DNA of 64,000 nucleotides from Bimuria novae-zelandiae CBS 107.79 (Eukaryota; Ascomycota; Dothideomycetes; Pleosporales; Didymosphaeriaceae): NCBI GenBank assembly GCA_010015655.1, contig ML976739.1, positions 262,193 through 326,192 of the forward strand, given 5' to 3'. The translations under genes and the position numbers were made by a program. The notes under the pieces are model-generated. The model had not been told where the DNA came from, made no database searches, and saw only the letters and a program-made list of their open reading frames with translations. Of the stretch, positions 46,082-58,300 are shown piece by piece (the first letter of the stretch is position 1; each line of letters opens with the position of its first letter).

Positions 46082-47984
46082 TTATCGAACCCTACCACCA
46101 GCATTCTCTTTATCAAGTTTCCCCTCCCCCTTCTCCTCGATCGCCCTCTTCTCCACCTGATCGAACCCCTTGAGCGCCTCCCCGTACCTTTCCCAAACGC
46201 CCTTCCTATACCCCTCACACACTTTCTTCACAAAATCCTTCTCAACCCATCGCTTCTCAAGGAAGTCCTCGAATTTCTCGTTTCCTTTCCTTTGCACGCC
46301 CCACGCCGCCTTGTAGGCAGCGCCTAATGCGCAGGCATTACCGCCAATGTCGAGCTTGAAGACGCCTTCGCTGCCGCCGAGAACCTGGCCTGCGAGGTCC
46401 GCTATGGCGCTGTTGGCTGCGCCGCCGCCGACCATGTATATTCTTCGTGGCTGGGGAGGAAGGTCGCCTTGCGGAGCAACGAGTGACTCCGATCGTAGAC
46501 GCAGGCTCAAGAATTGAGACTCTAGAATCGCGCGCGCGTCTGCTGTAGGGATCGGCCAGGAGCTGTCTTCTGTCTTGCCCTGCGCTCCTTCGGGCGCGAT
46601 AGGGGACAGCGTGTCGTTTTTGTACAAGAAGCGCCACGTTCCCTCCTTAACATTGGGCACGATTTCCGGTCGCGGGAAGTACAGACCTAGACGCATCGGA
46701 TCCGATTCGGGTTTGTTTTGCCCGAGAGCTGGGGTGTTGAGCGCAGTCTCGTTGAAGAGGTCCCACGACTTGGGAGTTCCGGATGAGTGCTCGTTGATAG
46801 CGTCGCGGATGCGTTCGCGGGCCAGGCCGCCGTTCTTGTAGCATAGCATGAACATATACAGCCCGGCTGTAGTCGGGTGATTCAGAAAATGATACGCTGG
46901 GTCAGGCTTGTACTGCGGCGTAGACATAAGGAACGTGGTGGATGTTCCCAGAGACACGATGGCATCGGAGGAGCGGAGCGGAAGCGCGAGGATAGTCGAG
47001 GGGTTGTCGCCCGTGAAGGCGATGACCTGGGCGGTCGCTGGGAAGCCGTGACGCTGGACAAAGTAGGGAGAAATCGTGCCGAAGCTCTTGCCGCCATCTT
47101 CGGGCACGTCGCCGAGTTTGGACTTGAGGTTCTCGATGCCTTCCTCGCCCGCTGCGAGCGCGAGGCAGTCCTCATTCCAGCGCCCAGCCTTGATGTCCCA
47201 GAGATTTGCGCCGCAGACATCGCTTATGTCGATGGGCGCTACTTTGCCCAAGAACACGGATGCGAGGAACGAGGATACGAGAGAGATGCGGGCCGTAGCC
47301 TTGTATGCTTCGGGGTACTTCTGATGGAAGCGAAGAATCTGCGGTCCACTGAAGCGCTATGCCAACAATCAGTTTTACTCTGCACATGTCCCTGGACAAC
47401 GCATACGTGATGAGCCTTGCTCCCCGTTGCCTCAGCCAGTATCTCCGGCGTCCCCAGCCTCGCGTCAAACTTCTCACACTGCTCTTGCGTACTGGCATCC
47501 TGCCAGTTGGGACTAAACGGATGGCTGAACGCGCCCTTTCCGCTCTTCTCCGGCTCTCCCAGCTGCTCCAGCAGCGTCTTCCCCCCGTCCAAAGCCCCTA
47601 AAATCCCTTCCGCATCCTTGCTCCAGAACACAGTCCCGTGCTGCATACCCGCGCCGCTTATGCCCTGCACCTGGGAGAAGTCTGCGCCCTGCTCTTTCAG
47701 CCGCTGCAGCACGAGGTCGATCGCTTCGAGGAACATGGCGACGGGCGCAAACACCTCGCCCTCGGAGGGGTTGGTGAGCACGCCTTTCTCGATGCCATAT
47801 TTGGCGAGGTCAGCGTCAAAGTCGACTTTGGCTTCATGCACAAGCTTGAGGTCTGATTTTACGATGATTCCTGTTCCCCACGTCAGTGCGTGCGATAGGA
47901 GGGATGGCGGGGTAGCTTTGGCGGGGCAGACGAACCTTTCAGCTGCTGCGTGCTCAGATCGAAGCCCAAGAATTGCTCAGCCAT
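46082..47984 (-). CDS. xkiA: D-xylulose kinase (FGGY family)
   Basis: Three exons (47984-47936, 47870-47407, 47356-46082) give 595 residues. It phosphorylates D-xylulose, feeding xylose and arabinose into the pentose phosphate pathway in the cytosol. Seen: [17 protein letters not shown] (first nucleotide/sugar site with D9), ISGAGMQHG (sugar-binding loop), [45 protein letters not shown] and the C-terminal [20 protein letters not shown] (adenosine site). The first intron (GTTCGT..AACAG) splits the FGGY N-terminus in phase 1. Length matches fungal xylulokinases. Pentose-pathway genes of this kind are usually under XlnR-type control, but I did not find a decisive site. Confidence 0.94.
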
Positions 47985-48438
47985 GGCGGTGATGTACTGG
48001 CTGTTTTCTATGCGATGGATCGAGCAGACTGGAAAACAAAATGAGACATTTCGAAAGTCTCGACCTCATGGGGCTGGCCTGGCGCTTTTCTCCCGCCCAT
48101 ACGTTACTAAGATGCTTTAGCCCTACCCGCCCCACGGTGACGCTCCTGGACGATCATTTGTGCCGGTCGTCCCTACAGACGCGCTCCTTTGCACCATTGG
48201 GCGCGGATAAATACCGAGTAATGCAGTACACTCAGTGAATTTTCCGCGTAAATCCATGCATTCAACCCCGTGCAGATTGGCGATGGATGGAGACGGATGC
48301 CCGAGAAGACCAATCTCATTCAGCTGAGTTTACCGAACCACCGGGCTAAGTAAACAGGGGAATCGTTCGCATCCAGAATCCAAACTGCAGAACGCCGCCC
48401 AATATCTATGCTCGATATGCAACATATATGATACATGC
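47985..48438. other. Intergenic region, xylulokinase promoter
   Basis: 454 bp between the xylulokinase start and metal-transporter stop. No feature is recognised. Confidence 0.35.
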
Positions 48439-50010
48439 CTACTTCCTTTTCCTCATGCTCCCATCACCCTTGTGGTCATGATCGTGCTCGTGCTCGTGAT
48501 CATGCTCATGTTCGTGGTCCGACTCCTCGGGTGACATGTTCTCCGCCTCCCGGGGTCTGATGAACTCGTCAAGGAAGTCGGGCTGGTCTGTCGTGTTGGA
48601 CACAAACCGCACTCTGACCTTCTTCACGCCTCGCACTTTTCCTCCTACCCGCTCGCGGACCAAGTTCTCGATCTTTCGTGTCTGTTCGACGTTGCATGTT
48701 CCGGGCACGCCAAGTTCAACGTCCATGAGGTAGTTCTGGCCTGACTTGACACCCTGTACATGGCGTACTGAAACATCGTCGGGTGATCCGGTGTTGATGT
48801 CCGCAAGCGCTTTAGTGGCCGCTTTCCGCACGTTACCCCTCATCTCTTTCTCGACGCCCACGTCTGCGAGCTCATAGAGGGCGGCTTTTGTGTTGCCGAC
48901 GCCCGCTTGGATGACCATGAAGGAGATTACTAGTCCACCAACCGGATCCAACCATGATGCATTTTCAAGAATATTAGAGCCGAATATCATGAGCAGAGCG
49001 ACAAAGGCAGTGAGAGAGTCGACACGGTGGTGGTAGGCGTTGGAGGCGAGGACGGAGGATTTGCGCTCATTGGCAATCTTGAGTGCTGTGAACTGCGTTA
49101 GCTGTGCCCAGTGTGGGAAGTTCATGAAGCCTTACTTGCGCGGTATAGCCACTCCTTGATCAGGATCGAACCTCCGGCCAGCCATGCTGCGTTGATGTTC
49201 GGCCCCAGCGCCTCAGCGCCGTGCGAGTGCCCGTGGCTATGTGGTAACAATCCCCATTCTGCAGCAATATGGGCCGCTTCCGGAAAGAACTGTTGCGCAA
49301 GCGCGATCAGGGCAGCCCATCCCATCATGAGCCCTCCTCCCAGCAGAATGCCACTGACACCAAGCGATCCCAGGCTCTCGACCTTTCCGTACCCGCTCGG
49401 AAAGCGTTCCGAGGGAGGCTTCAGCGACCACGAGACAGTCGCCAGCGTCATGATGTCGCTGACGAGATCGGTGAGGGAGTGAATAGCGTCGGCGACGAGG
49501 GCTAGACAAATAGTCAGACCGCTTGTGAATACCAACCGAAGTTACACACTCACCCTGGCTGTGGAAGACATAGCCCCCGACGCCCTTGCTCACCGCCATG
49601 CCGAGGTTGATGTACAAGCCGATGCGCGTAATGCGCACGCCGGCGTCATTCTTGTTTTTGGAGACGAGGTATGTGTTGTCGTGGTGGTGGTGGTGGTGGT
49701 GCGAGTGGCCGGCGTGGCTTCGCGCCTGCGCCTGCGTCGCGCTCATAGTTGCGGCCGAAGGGGAAATATGTTGTATGCGGTGCGCAGTAGAGCTCCAATT
49801 GAGCAACACTCTGCTGCTGTTACGGTCAAAACCTCGCGGAGTCTGGGTGCGGAGAACGCGCAATTGCAGGGCTATCGAGGGGCCCGCGCGCAAGGCCTTT
49901 GTAGGGGCTGACGGCGGGCTTGGGTCGAAGGAGGTGAAAGGTGGCCCGGAGCACACGCGACGCAACTGGCTAATAACAGGCAAGCCATTTCTGCGGTGGT
50001 GCAGAAACAT
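48439..50010 (-). CDS. Mitochondrial cation-diffusion-facilitator (MMT1/2-like) metal transporter
   Basis: Three exons (50010-49554, 49501-49136, 49085-48439) give 489 residues. CDF proteins export Fe2+, Zn2+ or Mn2+ by proton antiport; MMT1/2 act in mitochondrial iron handling. The ATG at 50010 gives an Arg-rich presequence (MFLHHRRNGLPVISQLRR); a second in-frame ATG near residue 89 lacks it. A run of seven His (about 104-110) precedes the first helix. D157, H160 and D164 (ADAIHSLTD) and the later YHHRVDS carry the metal-site residues of CDF helices 2 and 5. A cytosolic/matrix ferredoxin-like domain follows and the tail is a dense His/Asp/Glu stretch. Metal specificity is not clear from sequence. 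Confidence 0.88.
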
Positions 50011-50316
50011 GGGCGGAATACGGAAAGCGAACGTTGGGTGACGCGAATCTTTAAAGTGCCGTAAAGCAGTTGGACCGCACTTTGAAGCCTTGTCGGGTGC
50101 CGCCGGCCGTCTTGTCTCTAGCTACAGCTTAAGCACAGTTCAAGCATCATCGTGCCTATTTTCCACGCCTTCGAAGCTCCAACCAATTGCGCCTTCAACA
50201 TTGCACGTGCCGCGGAGCGATGACTTTTTATTTTAATCTTGTGAAGAACATCAATTGAGCCCTTTGATCCCAATTTCAAGCTATTCAATTTAGACGTTTC
50301 TACTTCGCTTCGCCGA
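50011..50316. other. Short intergenic region
   Basis: 306 bp between the metal-transporter start and WDR6/Rtt10 stop. Nothing is recognised. Confidence 0.35.
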
Positions 50317-53300
50317 TCAAGATGGCACGAGATCCCACTGTATCGCAATGACTTCCATCCCCACGCCGCAAACTAAAACCCTCGAGACGCTCTCTTCGTT
50401 CGCGGAAGATAGCACAGCCATGCTCGATACGTCTGCCACATTCGTCTTCACCCGTGTGAGACGCTTGATTTCCATCCAGTCCCTCCTCCCTTTGGAATTA
50501 TCATTGTCCGAGTCAGTTAACGTGACCTCCCATAGCCGCACCCACTGATCGTTCCCACCCGTGACCACCAAGATCCTTTCCCCACGCATGACCACTGCGC
50601 AAGCCGTCACAGCCGACCCATGTGCCCGTACCACAATAATAGGTTCACGCACCGGTTGGACGTCGGGAGAACCAGGGCCGGACGACGCCATAATGAGGAA
50701 CGACAAGGAGCCGTCGTCCCCGCCGCTGATGATCACGTGTAGAGCCTGGCGCGGGCGGATACAAGACAGGGTTTTAGAAGAGGACTGGTGAAGTTTCGTG
50801 GGGTACCGGTATTTCAGTGCTTCTGGGGACGCATCGGGGAATAGCCAGAGCACGGCGTGGCCGTCTGTGCCGGCTGTAAGGATAGTGTGCGGCATAGTAT
50901 TCTTGAGGGGGTCAATGAAGACGCATTGAGTGAGGCAAGAGGTGAAGTAGAGACCTTCCGATAGCTTCTGCCATTGCAGTGATTTGGTGTGGTCGTACTT
51001 GTAGACCTACGCATTCCTTATTAGCCTCCACGTAGTTGGACATGGGAATTTCAAGAGGCATACCTTGACCCTCGAGTTCGAAAACGCCATACTGATGACA
51101 AAGGCATGGTCTGATAGTTGCGCAACATCGAACGCCATGATGCGTAGGTCAGAGTGCTCGCTTTCCGGCGTCCACACGGCCTCGCATACAACGCCTATGC
51201 CGCCGAGCGCCGGCGGGAGGGCGTTGATTTTCCAAATATAAAACTCCTCGCATCCACCGCTGCTGAAGAGGTACGAGCCATCCGGAGACCATTGCAAGCA
51301 TTGTATGCCTGTGGTGTGTTTACGCAGCGTTCGCAGACAGACGAGATGCTGGTCCTCATACGCAAATAGCTTTATATCGGTGTCTTCAGCGCCTGTAGCT
51401 ATGAGTTGTCTTATGCCCTCCTTCGTGTCGACTACCGGCGATGTAGCGACGGCTTTGATCTCGCGTCCATGGCCGCCGGAGCGAACAACGGTGTGGTTAG
51501 GCTCATGCTGCGAGCGGATGTGCATGCTTGACGCTCGTGTCCAAACAAGAATGTTTCCACCTTGTGGGATCGAGCCAGATTGGTTTCGAGATGCCATGGG
51601 TCTTTCTGCGAACAAATCGGGTTCAAAAGCCCAGCTTCGATGGGCGCCACCTGTTTCGACACTCATTACCTCTTCTTCGGTTGCGGTGTTGTACAGAACA
51701 AACTTCTTGCTCGAAAAACCGTACACGTAGAGCTGTCTTTGGTGTGTATAAAAACCCTCAATGTTCGGTCCGAACGGTAGGGTGATCTTGTGCGTTAAAT
51801 GTACAGAATCGTCCGCGAAATCGACAAGATGGACGGCTATGCAACCATCTCTGCCAGTGGACACAACATAACCGGTTGAAGCGTTGATATCATCGGGGAA
51901 CCAAGCCATGGAGGTGACGGCTTCTTTCCCGTGGACACACTCAACGATCTTCCGTATCTCGACTGAGTCAGAAGTGGTACTGTCAACACCTCGCTCTGCG
52001 ATACGGTATACAGCGATTGACCCACGACGGAACCCCAAGAGCGCAAAGGTTCCGCTAGGAGTATTCACGTGAGCCATACTCGTAATAGTGAGTCCAGTGA
52101 TCTGGTCAGGGATGGTGATCGATGTCGTGTGTGAGACTGCTGGGCCGCCGCTTCCTGCCAAACTTACATGGAGGAGCTGAGCAACTTTCTGACCGACCAA
52201 CGTGATCAATAGAACTATTTCCTGGCAGTCCAGCGGATTATGGGAAGACCCCGTGAAAATATCGCCAATCTTACCAGCGACAATGTGTAGTTTTACTACA
52301 GAGGCCGTTCCCCTTGTAAAAGCGTACAATGATCCCTTCGAGCCAGCAAGAAAGACTACACCGAGTGATTGATCCCCGGAACACACAGAGTAACCGCTGA
52401 GATCATCTAGCTGATCTATAGGTATGGAATTGGATGCAGCTGCAGAGTTGTCTGCATGACTGCCATTCTTGCGTGAATCTCCGAGAACTTCAAGAAAAAT
52501 TTTGCCGGAGTTGGTGGTCAAGATCAAAGACGATTTGTCCAAGAAGGCATAGCTCCTGAAAAACTCGGCTTGTTTTGATGATCGATGGCTCGCTTCTTGC
52601 CCTTTCAACGGACTGCCATGAGAAGCCGGGGCGAAATCAGCAATATCTTTCACATCGTAGTCAAAAGTAGTGCTAGATCGGGTGAAGTCCCTTGAACGCC
52701 CCAACACCGTCGAAGTGAGGGGAAACCTGGTGATTTTGCTGTCAGCTCCTCCCAGTGTGACACTGGACGAGCCAGACAAGTCAGGAAGGGACATGGCCCA
52801 GATGTTCTTGCCATTATGACTAGCTGCGGTGTCCACTAACAGAAGCTCATACAGGTATGTGTCCTCAGCAGGCGGTTGATTGATCTTGGGAACCAGTTTC
52901 CATGTGCGCGACGTGGCGTCTTCCCCAGATGAAACAAGGAAAACTTCTGCAGTGTCGTTAGTCTGTTCAACGTCATATCCACCGAGGAACGTCAGCTTCC
53001 AGACACGAGAAGTATGTCCCCAACCAATCGCGATGCAGTCAGTGTGCGGTAGGTTAGGATCGAAGGAAGCATTGCTGAAGCCAGTATGTCTTGTCCTCTG
53101 CAATTCGAGGTCGCCGCCAAGCAATGTTTCCTGTTCTTCTGCAGTAAATTTGCTTACATCCCAAATGCGTATAGTACGATCGTCGCTGCAACTTGCGAGC
53201 AGCCGCCTTGGACATTGGTTGGAAATGCTAAGATCCTTCGAAATCTGCACTCCGTAGATAGACCCCTCATGGCCTAGGAAGACTCGATGTACGCGAGATC

Positions 53301-53966
53301 TGCTTTCTGCATCGCGCGACTGGTCCCACGACCAGTAGATGATCTCTCCAAAAGCGGTACCTGCTGCCACAAGAACGCGATCTAACGACTCCCATTCTAT
53401 GTGTGCAGAGTAGAGAATCGACCGTGAACTAGAGGTAAGTTCGTTGATGGATATGGCCAGCGGTCTTTCGTTTTCATCGTACTGTAAGGCTATCTCAAGC
53501 AGCGCGTTGTGCGCTGTCACCGCCGCGCATCGTAACGGATGGGGTTGTTCGGGCGCTCCACGTATATCCAGTATCCAATCAGGTGCTTTTGAGATGTTCG
53601 ATAGCTGCAATGCATCCAAGGAAAATTGAAATCGGTTCTTCTGACCATGTTCGTCTTCGTCGTGCTGCCATGTGATCTTCACAGTGCAGACTAGGACACC
53701 TCCCCAGAGGACAAGATGCAATGCAGCAGGATTTTTTGAGAGTAGTGAAATGCCATGTATGGTATGGCTCCTGAGAACGTTATAGGACGCAAGGCATGTG
53801 TTGTCATGACGATTGTAGAAGCGCAAGTAAGGTCCTTCGGCAACGACGAGAAGTGCATCACACTCGAGCACAGCCGTTATTGGAATGCGAGTACATTCAT
53901 GCTGGTTTTATTAGCGACGGAAAAAATTCCATGACCAGGAAGACACACGTGAAGCTGTGATGACAT
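50317..53966 (-). CDS. RTT10: WD-repeat protein WDR6/Rtt10 (Trm734), tRNA 2'-O-methylation partner
   Basis: Three exons (53966-53949, 53901-51064, 51006-50317) give 1,181 residues. In yeast Rtt10/Trm734 pairs with Trm7 to methylate wobble position 34 of some tRNAs; it also affects endosomal recycling. The first exon is six codons (MSSQLH) and splices (GTGTGT..ACCAG with GCTAAT) to HECTRIPITAV, giving the family start; no other ATG fits. Blades include LASCSDDRTIRIWDVS, GHEGSIYGVQ, GWGHTSRVWKL and TGGNDQWVRLWEV. An HIEWESLDRVLVAAGTAFGE segment is typical of the family. The last intron (GTATGC, GCTAATAAG branch) restores SRVKVYKYDH. Long for yeast but usual in Pezizomycotina. Divergent from the Chp1-like gene, 203 bp away. 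Confidence 0.87.
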
Positions 53967-54169
53967 TGGATAAACGGCTGGAACGCGCTCGCGATTTCTG
54001 CGTAGGGGGTTTGGTGTTGAGTAAGCGCGATGGCGGGGCAAGGCGGGGTATTTTCCCGACTTCGAAAATTTAGACGACCAATCCACATCGTCGCGAAGCT
54101 CACTGTTTAATCGATATACCCGTCCAGACACCCTCGACCGGCTTTTCAGATTCTCCATCATCTATCGCC

Positions 54170-54724
54170 ATGTCTCTCGGAACGCAAGGGGCCATCCCGG
54201 AAGGAGCGCAGGACAACAACCCCGACGTAAGACAGCGCTCTGTAATGTCATTGCATATGGCTCACTAGCTTAGGTCGAAGCCCAGTGGGCGGTACAGGCG
54301 GGGAAGCACATGGAGACGTACTGGAAGATTCTCGAGAAGGTCAAGGGCTCCAGCCTACGCCTCACCAAGCTCGACGACGACATTTACGCGCACTTCAAGA
54401 AGGACTTCCCCGACATCGATGTGGGTGGCAAGCTCGACCAAGATGCCATGAAGAGCAAAGAGGGGAAGGAGCGATGGCGCAAGTTCATTGGCGAGTACGA
54501 GAAGAAGATCGACGACTTCAACTTCGGTACCATGCTGCGGGACTCGCCAAAGGCTGAGTACGGGCCGGATACGACCGTGATGTCGGTGCGCATGCAGTTT
54601 TACGCCATCGAAATTGCCAGGTGGGCACACATGTGACCGAATGGGGCAGGAATCCAGACGCTGACTGGACAGGAACCGTGAGGGCCACAATGACTGGATC
54701 TACGAGCAGGCACACGCCAACTGA
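54170..54724 (+). CDS. PBDC1/Chp1-like eEF1A chaperone
   Basis: Three exons (54170-54226, 54274-54620, 54673-54724) give 151 residues. Yeast YPL225W (Chp1) and human PBDC1 bind nascent eEF1A during its folding on the ribosome. Signatures seen: KILEKVKGSSLRLTKLDDDI, HFKKDFPDID, KSKEGKERWRKFIGEYEKKI, then DDFNFGTMLR and MQFYAIEIAR, and after the last intron NREGHNDWIYEQAHAN. The protein is full length for the family, although the usual Lys-rich tail is absent. The intron ends are GTAAGA..TTAG and GTGGGC..ACAG. Shares a short divergent promoter with WDR6/Rtt10. Confidence 0.9.
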
Positions 54725-55301
54725 GTGCATGCCCCAGCAGCACGAGGCTAGTAGGTGACGAAACATCGGTGGCTCCGAGCTACTTACCGTGGCGCCGCGG
54801 ATACGCTCACGGACTGGTAATATGTGGATATGGTGACTTCTGCTTTCGATACCCATAGCCTATCGCGACCGTCGATAGCGAACAATCAGAGTGAAGAGGA
54901 TACTATTTAGTCCGGTAGCAGTTGCTCAAATTGAGGACCCTGGCGAAACTTGGACGGCGGTCAACTACCAAACATCGTACAGGCCGTACAGGAGGGATGC
55001 CTAGAACATGGACGGTCAAGGCTCGTCATAGCGACCGTGTGTCGGTTGTGGTAGAACAATACCAAAGGCGAAACAAAGCATCCGCAAACATCACGCAAAC
55101 TCTTCGCGTGGGCGACGATGCTACCCTAGTGCTTTGTCTCGCTCCTGCCATGCGAGTTCTTAGAGCTAGTTTGGTTTCGGTAATCTTCATTTTCAACCTC
55201 ACTTCGTATTTACGAATTTCTTTCGTGCGTTTAGCCATGCCCCAGTTGTTGTCTCGTTGCCTCACATTTTCTCAACTGCCCTGCGGGAATTATCCGCATC
55301 T
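54725..55301. other. Intergenic region upstream of the STE6-like gene
   Basis: 577 bp containing the Chp1 3' end and the exporter promoter. A + frame at 54922-55452 overlaps the exporter start in another frame and is not supported. Confidence 0.35.
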
Positions 55302-58300
55302 ATGGCGACATCCTCAGCTTCGAACAGTACCGAGGAATCGGATCAGCAGGATGAGGTGGATACAGAGGAACGGTTGCTCCAGAACATGGGTTGGAAGGCT
55401 CTCTTCAGCTTCACGACGAGGAGGCATATCCCAATTCTCGTCCTCGGCGTAGTTGCTGCCGCCATCACCGCTTTGACGCTTCCTGCTCTAGCGATCATGT
55501 ATGGTCTTATGTTCCGAGAGTTCGGAGTCATTGCCAAAGGCAACAAATCCGGAACAGAATTTTTGAAGGAGATATCGACATACTGTCTATATATCACAGC
55601 ATTAGGTGGCATAAGCTGGGCGGGCAACAGCTTATACTACGCCGCATTTATAACATTTGGTGAGATGCAAGCTCGCAGCGCACGAGGGAGGATTCGGCGC
55701 GTTGCTCAGGAAGGACATGGCTTGGTACGATACTCGAGATACCGGGGTGGCGGCATTGCTACCAGCCATGCAGACGTAAGATGTAACCACACATGCTACA
55801 CGCGTCCTGCCTAATGCTTCCCAGGCAAATTCACGACCTCCAGATGGCGGTTTCGCAACCTTCCGGACTGGCACTCGAGTGCCTGGTTCAGGCTATTAGT
55901 GCACTCGGTGTCGCATTCTACTCATCGTGGAGTCTCACACTTGTCATCATCTGTACGGTCCCGATCATGTCCCTAGTGACGACCTACCTCTCCAGTCTCT
56001 TGGCGAAACGCGCCCACGAGCAGAGCGACGTGCTGCAGCAAGCTTTAAAACACCTAACAAATGCCGTTCGCAGCATCGAGACCGTCAAATGCTTTAATGG
56101 CGAAAGAAACGAGCTTCAGAGATATGGTAAGATAGCTGCCTTGGCTGGAAGCCTGTACAACAAGCAAGCCAACTTCCGGGCCCTTCAGCTGGGAACCATT
56201 CAGTTCTTCCCGCTCAGTGTCTTCTTCCAAGGATTCTTCTATGGAAGTCACCAGATATTTCAAGGGCAGATCAAGTCCAACCAGGTCATCACGACCTTCT
56301 GGGCAGCGATGATGGCTGTGCAAGGAGTGACTGAATTTTTACCTCAGTACATCGTTCTACAAAAAGGCAAAGTTGCTGGAGCAAGGCTCAGGGTGCTGGT
56401 AGCGCAGATGTCTAAAGCCAGTGCTATGACTGAAACTATGGGGCACCAGGTGCCGGCGAGATGCGAAGGAAAGATCGAATTCCACTATGTAAGTTCTCAA
56501 GATATCTTATGTGGCTCAAGCTAATCGAGAAGGTAAAATTTTCGTATCCGTCACGGGTAAATTCGGTCGCATTACGCGATGTCTCCATCTCCTTCCCCAC
56601 CGGCAAGACAACCTTCGTGATTGGCAAAAGCGGATCAGGAAAGAGCACCCTAGGCCAACTACTCGTGCGGTTCTACCAGCCTGCTTCAGGTCAAATCCGG
56701 CTTGATGGAAACTCACTACAAGACCTGGACGTACACTGGCTTCGCAGACAGATCACGCTGGTCGAACAACACAGTGTCTTGTTCAATGAGTCAATACGAC
56801 GTAACATTGCTCTCGGTCAACTGAATCAGGAAGTAAGAAGCACGACGATGCATGAAGTAATCTCGTTCGTCATGCTCCACCAGTTGGTACACGACCTTCC
56901 AGAGGGTCTCGACATCCAGCTAGGAATGCAAGGGAACAATCTGAGTGGTGGATAGCGTCAGAGGCTGGCTCTTGCGCGTGCACGTTTGCGCGATTCACCC
57001 GTCCTGATTCTCGACGAGTCTACAAGTGCGCTCGACTACATCACGACGTCTTCCATTCTCCAGTCCATACGATCTTGGAGGCGAGGTCGAACGACCATTG
57101 TTATCACCCATGATATCACCCAGATTCTTCCTGAAGATTCTGTGTACGTCATGGACAAAGCGAAAGTGGTACAGCACGGCACGCGCAGAATGATAGAGGC
57201 AGTGCCATTTTCTCCATTCTACAACTTCTTGAATGACCGAGAACAAAATGTACCGGACGAATCAGATGCTGAAGAACCGGATGACGACCGAGACACTCTG
57301 ATGTACCTCTATGAGGACTCATGGAGTAGACCTAGAGCACCTCCCCGCCCTTCTACGGCCGTACTCAGGCGATCCGGATTGTTTCCGCCCTTTCGCAGCC
57401 CTGGTGCAATTGATGTGCCTTCCAGGGGAAGCCGAATCTTTGAAGACGATTCGGCAGAGATCACCACTACCTTCGCTGTCAAACTTCCACCTAGTGAACT
57501 GGGAGTCAGCAAGCGCGAGGCTCGCTCATCGTTCCAAGACACGTCACGTCCACTGTCAGTGACTTCTCTTCAGTCCACAGGGGCGTCGCGACTAACTTCT
57601 CAAAAAGGACCATCGTCATTCGCTATGCCACCCTCTGTCGATTTTCCGAGACCAATGAGCTTAGCAAAAGAAGAACCTTCTTTTCGCAAGACATTTCGTG
57701 CAAAAATGGAAAGGCGTAAGCGAAAACAGTTTAAAAAAGGGATATCTCCCGAAAGTTTGGCAGAGAAGTTCAGCATCATTGCTATACTACGTACTGTTTG
57801 GCCCCTCCTCGATTGGACAACCCGGATGGCTGTGACAGCAGGACTATTTTGCTCACTAATCTACTCAATCGCTACACCGGCCTTTGGTTATGTACTGTCA
57901 CAGTTATTTGCAACCTTATATTCCCTTAGAGATCAACGAGCGTTAGCGCAGAAGTATGTTCTGTCCATACTGGGCATTGCGGTCGCCGACGGTTTGGCTA
58001 CATACGGTTTCAACTTCTTCTTTGAATTCGCAGCGCAGAAGTGGGTTACCGCGCTCCGAACCGAGAGCTTGAAACGGACCCTCCAACAACCTCGTAGTTT
58101 CTTCGGCCGAGAAGAAAATAGCGTGGCGCGGCTAGCTGAATGCTTGGATCAGTTTGCCGAAGAGGCTCGAAATCTGCCCGGTCGATTCTTCTGCACTCTC
58201 CTCATCATGGTTTTGACAGCCCTTATTGCACTTGTTTGGGCACTAGTGATATGTTGGAAGTTCGTATTTGTAGCTGTCGGTTGCATGGCGGTCATGTTCT

